From contig DEBD01000021.1 in the NCBI GenBank assembly GCA_002348385.1, forward strand, positions 1-31,866: DNA of 31,866 nucleotides, in the 5' to 3' direction. Positions 16,600-23,701 of the stretch are shown in pieces (position 1 is the first letter of the stretch; every line of letters begins with the position of its first letter). The notes below the pieces were generated by a model. That model saw nothing but the letters and a program-made list of their open reading frames with translations. It was not told the origin of the DNA and searched no databases. This DNA is from Gammaproteobacteria bacterium UBA2965. GTDB taxonomy: Bacteria; Pseudomonadota; Gammaproteobacteria; Pseudomonadales; Azotimanducaceae. The translations under genes were made by a program, and so were the position numbers.

Positions 16600-16751
16600 A
16601 CCCCGGGACCCGGTTGTTCTCGTTTTCCCTGCAATTTTGCGTGCTCCAGCCGCGTGCACTACGGGTGCGGTAGCTCCACAACGCAAATGTGGCTCGCGAA
16701 GCTCGCAATCTGTCGTAGTATACGGGGTATCCACTAGGAGGGGACAACAAC

Positions 16752-17612
16752 GTGGCTACGCAAATGACGGCTCCTGAATTCGACACCATCCGTTACGAAC
16801 CAGTGCAAAACGGCGTGGCACGCATCGTGCTCGCCCGACCCGAGGTGCACAACGCCCAGAACAGCATCCTGCTCTACGAGCTCAACGACGCCCTGGACAT
16901 GGCCTGCCACGACAACAATGTGGTTGTGATCATCGTCGCCGCCGACGGCGACAACTTCTCCAGCGGCCATGACCTGAACCCGCGCGGCGACCGGCCCATG
17001 ACCAGCTTCAAGCCAGTGACCCCCTGGGGCGGTTTCGATCTTCCCGGCCAGGAAGGGCACTGGGCCGTGGAGCAGGAAAAATTCCTCGGCTTTTCCTGGC
17101 GCTGGCGCAACATCCCCAAACCCACCATCGTGGAGGTGCAGGGCAAGGTCATCGCCGGCGGACTCATGCTGGTATGGCCATTCGACATCATCATCGCCAG
17201 CGAAGATGCAAAATTCGCCGACCCCACGGTGGAATTCGGCGTCAACGGCGTGGAATATTTTGGACATCCCTGGGAGTTCGGTCCCCGCAAAGCCAAGGAG
17301 CTGCTGTTTACGGGGGGCGCCATAGATGCCCAGGAAGCCAAATCAGTCGGCATGGTGAACAAGGTGGTCCCCCGCGACCAGTTGGAATCCGCCGCGCGCG
17401 AGATGGCTGAGCAGATTGCCAAGAAACCGAGCATGGGATTGAAGCTCGCCAAACAGGCGGTCAACCAGGCACAGGACGGTCAGGGTTTCTGGTCAAATCA
17501 GCAAGCGGCCCTCTCTCTGCACCACCTTGGCCATGCGCACACGCGTATCGACGGCATCGGCGTGAACCCGGAGATCCGCAAGCTGATCAAGGATCAGATG
17601 CGCGATATCTAA
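16752..17612 (+). CDS. Enoyl-CoA hydratase/isomerase family protein (crotonase 3)
   Basis: This 286-residue crotonase has 'GDNFSSGHDLNPRG' (66-79) and 'VQGKVIAGGLMLVWPFD' (129-145) as oxyanion-hole elements. Neither usual catalytic glutamate is present: the 'GGCELAM' position reads GGLMLVW, and the 'PE' position reads 'ADPTVEFG'. 'FGPRKAKELLFTGGAIDAQEAKSVGMVNKVVP' (quoted in two parts: FGPRKAKELLFTGG and AKSVGMVNKVVP) is standard family sequence. The chemistry is therefore unlikely to be simple hydration, and an isomerase, hydrolase or lyase role is possible. The start is GTG at 16752 with AGGAGGGG at 16736-16743, a strong ribosome site. It is divergent from the GPH symporter, and its 3' end converges on the 2-hydroxyacid dehydrogenase through a perfect hairpin. 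Confidence 0.87.
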   Translation: MATQMTAPEFDTIRYEPVQNGVARIVLARPEVHNAQNSILLYELNDALDMACHDNNVVVIIVAADGDNFSSGHDLNPRGDRPMTSFKPVTPWGGFDLPGQEGHWAVEQEKFLGFSWRWRNIPKPTIVEVQGKVIAGGLMLVWPFDIIIASEDAKFADPTVEFGVNGVEYFGHPWEFGPRKAKELLFTGGAIDAQEAKSVGMVNKVVPRDQLESAAREMAEQIAKKPSMGLKLAKQAVNQAQDGQGFWSNQQAALSLHHLGHAHTRIDGIGVNPEIRKLIKDQMRDI

Positions 17613-17632
17613 AGGCGCCCGGGATTCGAGCG

Positions 17633-17659
17633 GCTGCTCGGCCTCAATAGCCGAGCAGC
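17633..17659. terminator. Perfect 10-bp hairpin at a convergent junction
   Basis: GCTGCTCGGC (17633-17642) pairs without mismatch with GCCGAGCAGC (17650-17659) around the 7-base loop CTCAATA. It lies between the crotonase 3 stop and the end of the 2-hydroxyacid dehydrogenase gene, with the right arm inside the last codons of the latter. No T-tract follows on either strand. A bidirectional terminator or transcript-stabilising stem is the likely role. Confidence 0.5.
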
Positions 17660-18618
17660 TTGTCGATGACGCCCTCCAAGGGCTCGCCTTTCACAAAACG
17701 TGCGAGGTTCGCAACAAACCGGTCCATATTGCGGGCGGCCCGGAATTGGCTGGCGCCAGCCGTATGGGGCGTCATCACCACATTGGGTAGCCGCCACAAC
17801 TCGCTGTCTTCGGGCAGCGGTTCGGTGGGCGCCACATCCAATCCGGCACCACGTAGCCGAGACGACTTCAATGCCTCCACCAGGGCGGCTTCCACCATGA
17901 TCTCCCCCCTGGTCACGTTGATCAGAAACGCGCCCTCCTTCAGCTGCCCGAACGCGCGCGCATCCAGCAGCCCGCGGGTCTCCGCGGTAAGGGGCGCGCA
18001 CACCGCCAGCACATCGCTCCAGGCCAGCAGGTCACCCAGAGCCGATGTGGGCTCCGCTTCGGCAACCACATGGTCGCCGGGTACAAGGTCCCGATCCACC
18101 GCGCGCACTGCCATACCGAATGCGGCGGCGCGCTTGGCCATGGCACGTCCGGTACCACCGTATCCGATGATGCCCATGCACAGGCCGGTAAGCTCCATTT
18201 CCTCGCGGCGCAGTTCCGGACGGTGATTCCAGCTGTCTGCCCCCAGATCACGGGCCCGGGCAAGCTGTCGGGTAAGCATCAGCAGCAAACCAAATCCATG
18301 GTCCGCAAGGTGCTCTCCCACCAGGCCCTTTTCACTGGTAAGTATCACCGAGGAATTAATGAACTCCGGGTACATGTAGGCATCCACCCCCGAGGAGATG
18401 GACTGCACCCACTGGAGGTTGGGGGCCGCGGCAAACAACTCCGGTGAGACCAGGCCGAGAATGACCTCCACATCGGCCGCGCTCTCAACGGCGTCCCTAT
18501 AGTGCGACACGATGAACTCGCTGCCCGCGCCAGCGGCGTCATGCATGCGTTGCAGATCCAGGTCGTTGATTTCCGGCAGGGTGAGCCCAGGAATCGCCAT
18601 CGCCTTGAGCCCACTCAC
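17644..18618 (-). CDS. D-2-hydroxyacid dehydrogenase
   Basis: This 324-residue cytosolic protein belongs to the D-isomer-specific 2-hydroxyacid dehydrogenases, which reduce 2-oxoacids with NAD(P)H. The Rossmann motif 'GIIGYGGTGRAMAKRAAAFG' (149-168) has GxGxxG, and Asp175 follows strand 2, which favours NAD. The catalytic triad is visible: Arg237 in 'NVTRGEIM', Glu266 in 'DVAPTEPLP' and His285 in 'MTPHTAGAS'. The GTG start at 18618 overlaps the stop of the upstream hydratase gene as GTGA (18615-18618), which indicates translational coupling; ATG at 18600 is an alternative. Coupled to a 2-oxo-acid hydratase family gene, it may reduce a 2-oxoacid product of that pathway (inference). Confidence 0.9.
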   Translation of the reverse strand: MSGLKAMAIPGLTLPEINDLDLQRMHDAAGAGSEFIVSHYRDAVESAADVEVILGLVSPELFAAAPNLQWVQSISSGVDAYMYPEFINSSVILTSEKGLVGEHLADHGFGLLLMLTRQLARARDLGADSWNHRPELRREEMELTGLCMGIIGYGGTGRAMAKRAAAFGMAVRAVDRDLVPGDHVVAEAEPTSALGDLLAWSDVLAVCAPLTAETRGLLDARAFGQLKEGAFLINVTRGEIMVEAALVEALKSSRLRGAGLDVAPTEPLPEDSELWRLPNVVMTPHTAGASQFRAARNMDRFVANLARFVKGEPLEGVIDKLLGY

Positions 18619-19367
18619 GGCACCAACTCCACTTCCACAGCGCCGATTCCCTGATCGAATTCACCCCGGTACACCCCCTCGGCGAACGGGGTACGCGCGT
18701 AAGCGCCGGTAATTACGCGGTGTCCCGGCTGCAGCGAGTGGCCATAACGAGCCAGGGCACGAGCCAGGGCTGCCAGGGACTCAAAATGATCGTCGATGTG
18801 ACCCCGGCTGGCGACGCGGCCCAGTTCCTGACCGTTGCCGCTAAGCACGACCTCCAAAGCCTCCATATCCGATGGCGCGCTCACTGCTTCGCCCACAACT
18901 ATGCCCCAGTTGGAAAGGTTATCGGCTACCCGCACGCCGGTGCTGGTTTCCCGCGCCAGGCGCCGCTGGTTGATCTCGAACGCAGGCGCTACCGCAGCCA
19001 CCGCGGCGCGCGCCGATTGGGCCGTGGCATCGGCGCCCAGCGACTCTCCCAGTATCAGGCACAGCTCGTTTTCCACGCCCCCACGGGCCAGTTCCGCCAG
19101 GGATAGCCGAGCACCACGAGGGCGGATGCGGCTTGCCAGCACGAACCCGAACGGACGCACGCCCTCACCCATGGCATTGCGGGAAGCGCCCGACGTCATG
19201 CCGATCTTCCACCCACCCACCGACTCCCCTTGCTGGGCCCAGCGTTCCATCAGGCGGCCCTGCAGCGCCTGCCCTTCCGCCACGGAAAGCGTCGCGTCCA
19301 GGACTTCTCCGCCAACGGCCGGCTCCAACTGCAGTCGCCACAGCCGGTCCAACAGATCTTCGGACAT
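18615..19367 (-). CDS. 2-oxopent-4-enoate hydratase-type protein (FAA hydrolase fold)
   Basis: This 250-residue protein matches the 2-keto-4-pentenoate hydratase / 2-oxohepta-3-ene-1,7-dioate hydratase / 4-oxalocrotonate decarboxylase group. Seen: 'VGGWKIGMTSGASRNAMG' (50-67), 'GGVENELCLILGESL' with the metal-binding Glu pair Glu99 and Glu101, 'VAPAFEINQRR', and 'DNLSNWGIVVGEA'. These enzymes use a divalent metal to hydrate or decarboxylate dienols from meta-cleavage pathways. The exact substrate is not determined. The ATG at 19367 has GGGAGGG just upstream; a longer frame to 19496 lacks similarity. It overlaps the 2-hydroxyacid dehydrogenase downstream by 4 bases and is divergent from the amidohydrolase across 112 bases. 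Confidence 0.85.
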   Translation of the reverse strand: MSEDLLDRLWRLQLEPAVGGEVLDATLSVAEGQALQGRLMERWAQQGESVGGWKIGMTSGASRNAMGEGVRPFGFVLASRIRPRGARLSLAELARGGVENELCLILGESLGADATAQSARAAVAAVAPAFEINQRRLARETSTGVRVADNLSNWGIVVGEAVSAPSDMEALEVVLSGNGQELGRVASRGHIDDHFESLAALARALARYGHSLQPGHRVITGAYARTPFAEGVYRGEFDQGIGAVEVELVP

Positions 19368-19430
19368 CTCATCCCTCCCCATTGGACAACCATACCAAAG
19401 TGATACAGTGGGAGCCTGCGCGCATGTTGG

Positions 19431-19443
19431 AAATGGCCCATTT
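19431..19443. promoter_or_regulatory. Palindrome AAATGG-c-CCATTT in a divergent promoter region
   Basis: AAATGG and CCATTT form a 13-base inverted repeat centred on one C, in the 112-base gap between the divergent hydratase and amidohydrolase genes. It lies 37 bases before the amidohydrolase start. ACCAAA (19394-19399) and TTTGGT (19441-19446) form a second, wider inverted pair. An operator is possible but no regulator gene is nearby. Confidence 0.3.
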
Positions 19444-19479
19444 GGTAAATGCGGCGCACTCGGCGAAGGGAGGCAAAGC

Positions 19480-20601
19480 ATGCGCAATGGCTTCAAGGTC
19501 CTGGATACGGACGCACATCAGATGGAGCCCCCCAGAATCTGGACCGAATACATCGATTCGGCCTACGCAGATCGCGCGCCCAAGGTCTCCGATATCGGCG
19601 GCGGACGGCGGGAAATGAGCTGCGAGGGCGAGCCGCTCACCAAACAGGACGGCGCCTACCCCATGCACGCCCCGGAGTTCAAACAGGCCGTTACACGGGG
19701 AATGCAGCGCTTCGAGCGCGCTCGAGCGCAGGGATTCAATCCCCAAAGCCGCCTTGAAGACATGGACGAGCACGGCGTAGATGCTCAGGTAATCTATCCC
19801 ACCGTGGGTGGCCAGCTATTGGGCAAGCCATTTCACGACACCGACCTGCTGGCAGCCAGTTGCCGCGCGTACAACGACTGGAGCCTGGAGTACTGCAGCG
19901 CGGCACCTGAGCGGCTGCGCATGGCGGCCATGCTACCCGTTCAAGCACCCGATCTGGCGGCGGAAGAGGTACAACGAATGACGGCCCGTGGCGCCGCTTG
20001 CTTCTACCTGAGGCCCAACCCGATGGAGGGACGCAACCTTTATCACGCCGCCTACGACCCACTCTGGCGCGAAATTCAGCAAGCCGGTCTGCCCATCTGC
20101 ATCCATGACTCCGGCTCGCCTTACCTGCCTTCCTACGGCGATCGCATGCACACGCACACGTCCGGCCACATTATCGCTCACCCTTTCGAAGCCATGGTGG
20201 CCATGATGAGTCTGATCTGGTTCGGCGTCGTTGAGCGCTTCCCCGACTTGAAGGTCGTGCACGTGGAAGCCGACGCGGGGTGGCTCCCCTACTGGCTTCA
20301 GCGCATGGAGCAACACTACGACTACTCGGGGCAGGCCGAGCACCCGGACCTGAAGCGACGCCCCACGGAGTACTTTAAGCAGAATTTTCTAGTGGCGGCG
20401 CGGGGCGACGAAATGACGCTGCCTGCTGCTGTGGAACTCGTGGGTGAGGACTACCTCACCTTCAATACCGACTACCCGCACCCCGACGGAACCTGGCCGG
20501 CAGGCATGAACGATCTGGAGCAGCAGCCCATCAGCGACAGCGCGAAACGAAAAATCTTCTGGGACAACGCGGCGGCCCTGTTCGGTCTGCCCACCCAATA
20601 G
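19480..20601 (+). CDS. Amidohydrolase 2 family metal-dependent hydrolase/decarboxylase
   Basis: This 373-residue TIM-barrel protein belongs to the amidohydrolase 2 group, which includes ACMSD-like decarboxylases and other CoA-pathway hydrolases. Metal and catalytic positions are seen at Asp9-x-Asp11-x-His13 ('VLDTDAHQMEP'), His209 ('ICIHDSGSPY'), His261 ('VVHVEADAGWLPYWLQRME') and Asp331 ('FNTDYPHPDGTWP'). The 'DTDYPH' form is typical of this group in steroid and aromatic clusters. The ATG at 19480 has AAGGGAGG 6 bases upstream, which is decisive; the frame stays open back to 18835 but that part is antisense to the hydratase gene. Next to a dienol hydratase and 2-hydroxyacid dehydrogenase, a decarboxylase or ring-opening hydrolase role is possible (inference). 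Confidence 0.88.
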   Translation: MRNGFKVLDTDAHQMEPPRIWTEYIDSAYADRAPKVSDIGGGRREMSCEGEPLTKQDGAYPMHAPEFKQAVTRGMQRFERARAQGFNPQSRLEDMDEHGVDAQVIYPTVGGQLLGKPFHDTDLLAASCRAYNDWSLEYCSAAPERLRMAAMLPVQAPDLAAEEVQRMTARGAACFYLRPNPMEGRNLYHAAYDPLWREIQQAGLPICIHDSGSPYLPSYGDRMHTHTSGHIIAHPFEAMVAMMSLIWFGVVERFPDLKVVHVEADAGWLPYWLQRMEQHYDYSGQAEHPDLKRRPTEYFKQNFLVAARGDEMTLPAAVELVGEDYLTFNTDYPHPDGTWPAGMNDLEQQPISDSAKRKIFWDNAAALFGLPTQ

Positions 20602-20610
20602 ACAGTGGCA

Positions 20611-20656
20611 CACCCTGGCGCCGCCACCGTTGCAGGGTACGGCGGCAATCAGGGTG
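20611..20656. terminator. Nested hairpin at a convergent junction
   Basis: Outer arms CACCCTG (20611-20617) and CAGGGTG (20650-20656) and inner arms GCCGCC (20620-20625) and GGCGGC (20641-20646) are all perfect, separated by a small internal loop (GC / AAT) and a 15-base apical loop. It begins 10 bases after the amidohydrolase stop and lies in the gap to the convergent MDR gene. There is no T-tract, so Rho-independent termination is uncertain. Confidence 0.5.
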
Positions 20657-20751
20657 CATTCAACGCGCTGCGCGGCCCCGGTTGCTCACGCCGCATCCCG
20701 CGCCCGACCTGGATCACATGACGGGCATCCCCGTTGAGCTGGTGCCCCTGG

Positions 20752-21885
20752 CTACACGCTCGGATTAATCAGGTACTTCTCGCCGGTGGCCTGCTTGCCG
20801 TACACGCTGATCGCATCGCGCTGCAGGGCCTGGGCGAGGGACACCTCTTTCGCGTAGTGGCTGGCGAAGGTGGTCGTGATCTCCGAGGCCACACGATCGC
20901 GCAGCCGCTGCATCCCCTCTCGCCCGATCTTCTGCAGAAACGGGGTTAGCAGCCAACCGCCGATTCCCCAGGCCATACCGAAGTTACGGGTCAGCTCGGT
21001 GGGACTGCGTTCCAGGCCGCCGTAGATATACACCTGTTTGTGCGTGGTGGAGCCGTACCGGCTGTAGTCGCCTCCGCTGCGGTTGGCCGCCACCTCCATG
21101 CAGCTCAGGATCTGGCTGACGAGTTTACCGCCGCCTGTGGCATCGAAAGCCAGGGTCGCTCCCGTGGCCTCCAGCGCGTCTGTCAGGTCGTCCATGAAGC
21201 TCGGCTGAGAGCTGTCACACGCGTAGGTCGCGCCGATGCCTCTCAGCAGTGCAGCCTGCTCAGGCTTGCGCACCACGTTGACCAGATCGACGCCGTCGTC
21301 CAGGCAGATCTTCTGCAGCATCTGTCCCAAATTCGACGCAGCCGCCGTGTGCACCAGCGCGGTATGGCCCTCCATGCGCATGGTCTCCACCATGCCCAGG
21401 GCGGTGAGCGGGTTGACGAAGCAGGATGCCCCTTCCGCCGGCGTGGTCCCTTCCGGCAGCAGCAGGCATTGAGACGCTTTCACGGTGCGATACTGGGAAT
21501 ACATGGCACCCCCGGCAATTCCCACTACCCGACCCAACAGCGCTTGCGCCGCGGGGTCGGAGCCGGCGGCGACTACCACGCCCGCACCTTCGTTGCCCAC
21601 CGGCATGGGCTCATCAAAGCGCCCGGCCAGATTGCTGACCAGATTCTCAGGAATGTTCGCTCGCACCACCGGTCGCTCTGCGGAACCGCTCACCTCAGCG
21701 GTAGCCATGTCCGCAAATCCCAGCAGCAAGCCCAGATCCGATGGATTGATGGGCGCGGCTTCCACTCGGATAACCACCTCCCCGGAGCCTGGCTCAGGCG
21801 TGTCCACCTCCGCCAGCGCCAACTCCAGCACGCCATCGGAGGTTACCGTGGACTGCAGCTGCAGGCCGCTGTATGTGTCGCTCAT
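20752..21885 (-). CDS. MDR-family zinc-type/quinone oxidoreductase-like dehydrogenase
   Basis: This 377-residue protein is a medium-chain dehydrogenase/reductase. It has the GroES-like N-terminal part (about 1-140; 'VVIRVEAAPINPSDLGLL', 'PVGNEGAGVVVAAG') and a Rossmann domain ('GHTALVHTAAASNLGQMLQ', about 176-194). The usual GHE and Cys zinc ligands of alcohol dehydrogenases are absent, so it fits zinc-independent quinone- or enoyl-reductase-like members that use NAD(P)H. The nucleotide motif is atypical in sequence. The ATG at 21885 is chosen because the fold starts there; a longer frame to 22209 would overlap the Rieske gene. A perfect 13-base palindrome (21887-21899) abuts the start. It lies 160 bases downstream of the Rieske gene on the same strand. 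Confidence 0.85.
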   Translation of the reverse strand: MSDTYSGLQLQSTVTSDGVLELALAEVDTPEPGSGEVVIRVEAAPINPSDLGLLLGFADMATAEVSGSAERPVVRANIPENLVSNLAGRFDEPMPVGNEGAGVVVAAGSDPAAQALLGRVVGIAGGAMYSQYRTVKASQCLLLPEGTTPAEGASCFVNPLTALGMVETMRMEGHTALVHTAAASNLGQMLQKICLDDGVDLVNVVRKPEQAALLRGIGATYACDSSQPSFMDDLTDALEATGATLAFDATGGGKLVSQILSCMEVAANRSGGDYSRYGSTTHKQVYIYGGLERSPTELTRNFGMAWGIGGWLLTPFLQKIGREGMQRLRDRVASEITTTFASHYAKEVSLAQALQRDAISVYGKQATGEKYLINPSV

Positions 21886-21886
21886 C

Positions 21887-21899
21887 GGTTGGTCCAACC
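21887..21899. promoter_or_regulatory. Perfect palindrome GGTTGG-t-CCAACC at the MDR start codon
   Basis: GGTTGGTCCAACC is a perfect 6+1+6 inverted repeat ending one base before the MDR start codon (21885, minus strand). It occupies the place where the ribosome-binding site should be. It could be an operator or an mRNA hairpin that hides the translation start. A 160-base gap separates this gene from the Rieske gene, so independent control is possible. Confidence 0.45.
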
Positions 21900-22045
21900 T
21901 GTTTTCTTGACCGGCCTGGTAGCTTGCTTCAGTCTGATTGCAGAAACAACACGCAACGGCAGCCATGAAATACCGATTGCTTGCATTCACGCCAGCAAAC
22001 AGGCGAATGAACCGACGTGGAAGGTGAACTCGGAGCCGAGCGCTC

Positions 22046-23275
22046 TTAGCCGGCAGATTTTGGCTGGCGCGGAAGCGCCAGCTCAGCCGGAATATTCTCG
22101 AACAATGCCGGCAGATCCTCGTCTTCCGTGGCAATGAGTGTGTCCACCCACTTGTGAAAGAGCTGCCCACCTCCCTCATTGCGCCCGAACATGGAAAATT
22201 GCTTGGCACCGGTCTTCAGCGCTTTCTGCACGCGGAATCCCGTGAAGTAGTCCTCACCCTCCACCACGTCGACCATGAGGGACATGTAGTCTTTGATGCC
22301 CTGCTCGTCTACTTCGTCGGGAGCACCGAAGGCGAGGAAGTTCTGGGTGGTGAGTGACTCGCCCGGTTTCGCTCCGGGGAACATCTGGGAGAACATGTAG
22401 GATCCCTGCCCACCCCCACGACCACGCCGGCCGCCGGCGATGGACACATTTGGAAAGATGGTCCACACACCAGGGGTGAGATCCGCAATGTCCCACTCGT
22501 CTTCGGTCTTATTGGCCTGCTCCGCATAATTCTGCGGCGCAGTCACACGCACGTGCGGCCCCCAGGCGTAGTAATCCGGCTGGTGCGATCCGTCGGGTCC
22601 GAAGCTGGGCCGGTGCAGAATCGGCACGTGGTAGAAATCGCGATAACCGTCGTAGGCCACCTTCCAGTTGGGGCCCTCCAACTCCTGGCGACCCGCCAGG
22701 TGAGTCTCGTCAAACGCCAGATACTCGAGCATCTCTCCGTAGCCACTCAGAAACAGATCTACGTCCAGTGTCGATTTCGGGTTCAAGGTCACCCATACGA
22801 TGCCTGCGCGCTCGGCCGTGGGCAATCTCGTCAGACCGTTACAGGACTTGTCCACATCACCGAAGTTGTCCTCGTCGAACACGCTGATCAGGTCCCCGTT
22901 GAGACCGAAATTCCAGGCGTGATAGTTACAGCGGAAGCTGTTTTTGTTGCCCGACGCCTCATCGGCCACGTAGTTGCCACGGTGGCTGCACATGTTCACG
23001 AACGCACCGATGTCGCCCCGCTCGTCCCGGGCGATGAGCACGGGAACGCCGGCCACTTCCATGGTGCGGAAATCCCCCACCTCGGGGAACTCGCAGGAAA
23101 ACGCCAGCGCCAGCGGCACGCGCTTGAAGATGCGCTCCACCTCAAGCTCCCATCTTTCCTGGTCGTAATAATCGGCCGTAGGCACCTTCATCACGTCCGG
23201 CATGAGATCGATGCGGTTGTCCTGGAAGTTCTCCACCTCACGGCGGGTAATGTCGATGAGTTGCTGTCGTGACAT
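22046..23275 (-). CDS. Rieske ring-hydroxylating oxygenase, alpha subunit
   Basis: This 409-residue protein is the large subunit of a Rieske non-haem iron oxygenase, acting in the cytosol on aromatic or steroid-like substrates. The Rieske centre ligands are Cys96, His98, Cys116 and His119 ('VNMCSHRGN' and 'RCNYHAWNF'). The mononuclear iron site has His216 and His221 in 'YRDFYHVPILHRPS', with Asp213 as the likely inter-subunit bridge and Asp342 ('VVEGEDYFTGF') as third ligand. The ATG at 23275 has AAGGGAAG just upstream. The open frame continues upstream to about 23620 but lacks family similarity. No beta subunit, ferredoxin or reductase gene is nearby, so it is either a homo-trimeric type or uses distant partners. 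It is divergent from the CoA-transferase gene. Confidence 0.92.
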   Translation of the reverse strand: MSRQQLIDITRREVENFQDNRIDLMPDVMKVPTADYYDQERWELEVERIFKRVPLALAFSCEFPEVGDFRTMEVAGVPVLIARDERGDIGAFVNMCSHRGNYVADEASGNKNSFRCNYHAWNFGLNGDLISVFDEDNFGDVDKSCNGLTRLPTAERAGIVWVTLNPKSTLDVDLFLSGYGEMLEYLAFDETHLAGRQELEGPNWKVAYDGYRDFYHVPILHRPSFGPDGSHQPDYYAWGPHVRVTAPQNYAEQANKTEDEWDIADLTPGVWTIFPNVSIAGGRRGRGGGQGSYMFSQMFPGAKPGESLTTQNFLAFGAPDEVDEQGIKDYMSLMVDVVEGEDYFTGFRVQKALKTGAKQFSMFGRNEGGGQLFHKWVDTLIATEDEDLPALFENIPAELALPRQPKSAG

Positions 23276-23300
23276 GTTGCTACTTCCCTTTATGGGGTTT

Positions 23301-23314
23301 GCCATAGCTATGGC
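23301..23314. promoter_or_regulatory. Perfect 14-bp palindrome, candidate operator of the Rieske gene
   Basis: GCCATAGCTATGGC is its own reverse complement. It lies 26 bases before the Rieske start codon and 4 bases downstream of a candidate -10 box, so it would overlap the transcription start, a common repressor position. The family of the regulator is not known and no regulator gene is in the window. Confidence 0.5.
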
Positions 23315-23317
23315 GCT

Positions 23318-23347
23318 CTTATATGACACTTGGCCCGGTGGAATCAA
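23318..23347 (-). promoter_or_regulatory. Candidate sigma70 promoter of the Rieske gene
   Basis: On the minus strand, TTGATT (23342-23347) is followed after 18 bases by TATAAG (23318-23323). These match the -35 and -10 consensus at 4 and 5 of 6 positions. Transcription would start near 23311, inside the 14-bp palindrome. Confidence 0.45.
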
Positions 23348-23701
23348 TCCGGAAATTCCCTCATACGGCCACACATCGGCGCCTGGAATTGCTAACAGGC
23401 CCGCCATCCGCGCCGGATCGGCTAGGCGGCTTTTCCCGCTGCGTTCGAGATCGTTGAAGGCCTTCTGTAGCCTGCGCACGGTATCGCACTGCTCGCAGAA
23501 GAATCGCCCCATGAGCGCGTGCGTCTGCGGGTCGACACTGGTATCCGACTTCAACACCTTCAGGCGCTTCTTGCAGGCTTTCAGCGCATCCCTGTCAGTT
23601 GGATGACGAACTCTATAGCCAGGCCATGCTCAAGCAGGGATTGCAAATCCTGAGCCGGCACATAGCATTCACCTTAAGGGAGCACAAACAGGGGACAAAC
23701 C

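Larger units (their letters stand above)
23276..23701. other. 426-base intergenic region: divergent promoters and a coding-like relic
   Basis: This gap between the Rieske gene (minus) and the CoA-transferase gene (plus) holds a plausible minus-strand promoter (23318-23347) and a palindrome (23301-23314). On the minus strand, in the Rieske frame, about 23400-23600 is open and has a codon-position GC pattern like real genes (about 66/50/74% by hand count over 62 codons). It includes FFCEQCD and an Arg/Lys-rich helix-like run, but no normal ATG start. On the plus strand, TTGCAA (23641-23646) and TAGCAT (23663-23668), 16 bases apart, are a weak candidate promoter for the CoA-transferase gene. Confidence 0.5.

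Noticed and set aside
16600..16734. N-terminal extension of the GPH symporter frame
   Set aside because: It encodes a Cys/Arg-rich leader not seen in the family and would fill the divergent promoter region.
18835..19479. Upstream extension of the amidohydrolase frame
   Set aside because: It is antisense to the hydratase gene, has no family similarity, and a strong ribosome site precedes the ATG at 19480.
21040..22137. Plus-strand open frame of 365 codons
   Set aside because: It is antisense to the MDR gene and is rich in His, Arg and Gln without any domain pattern.
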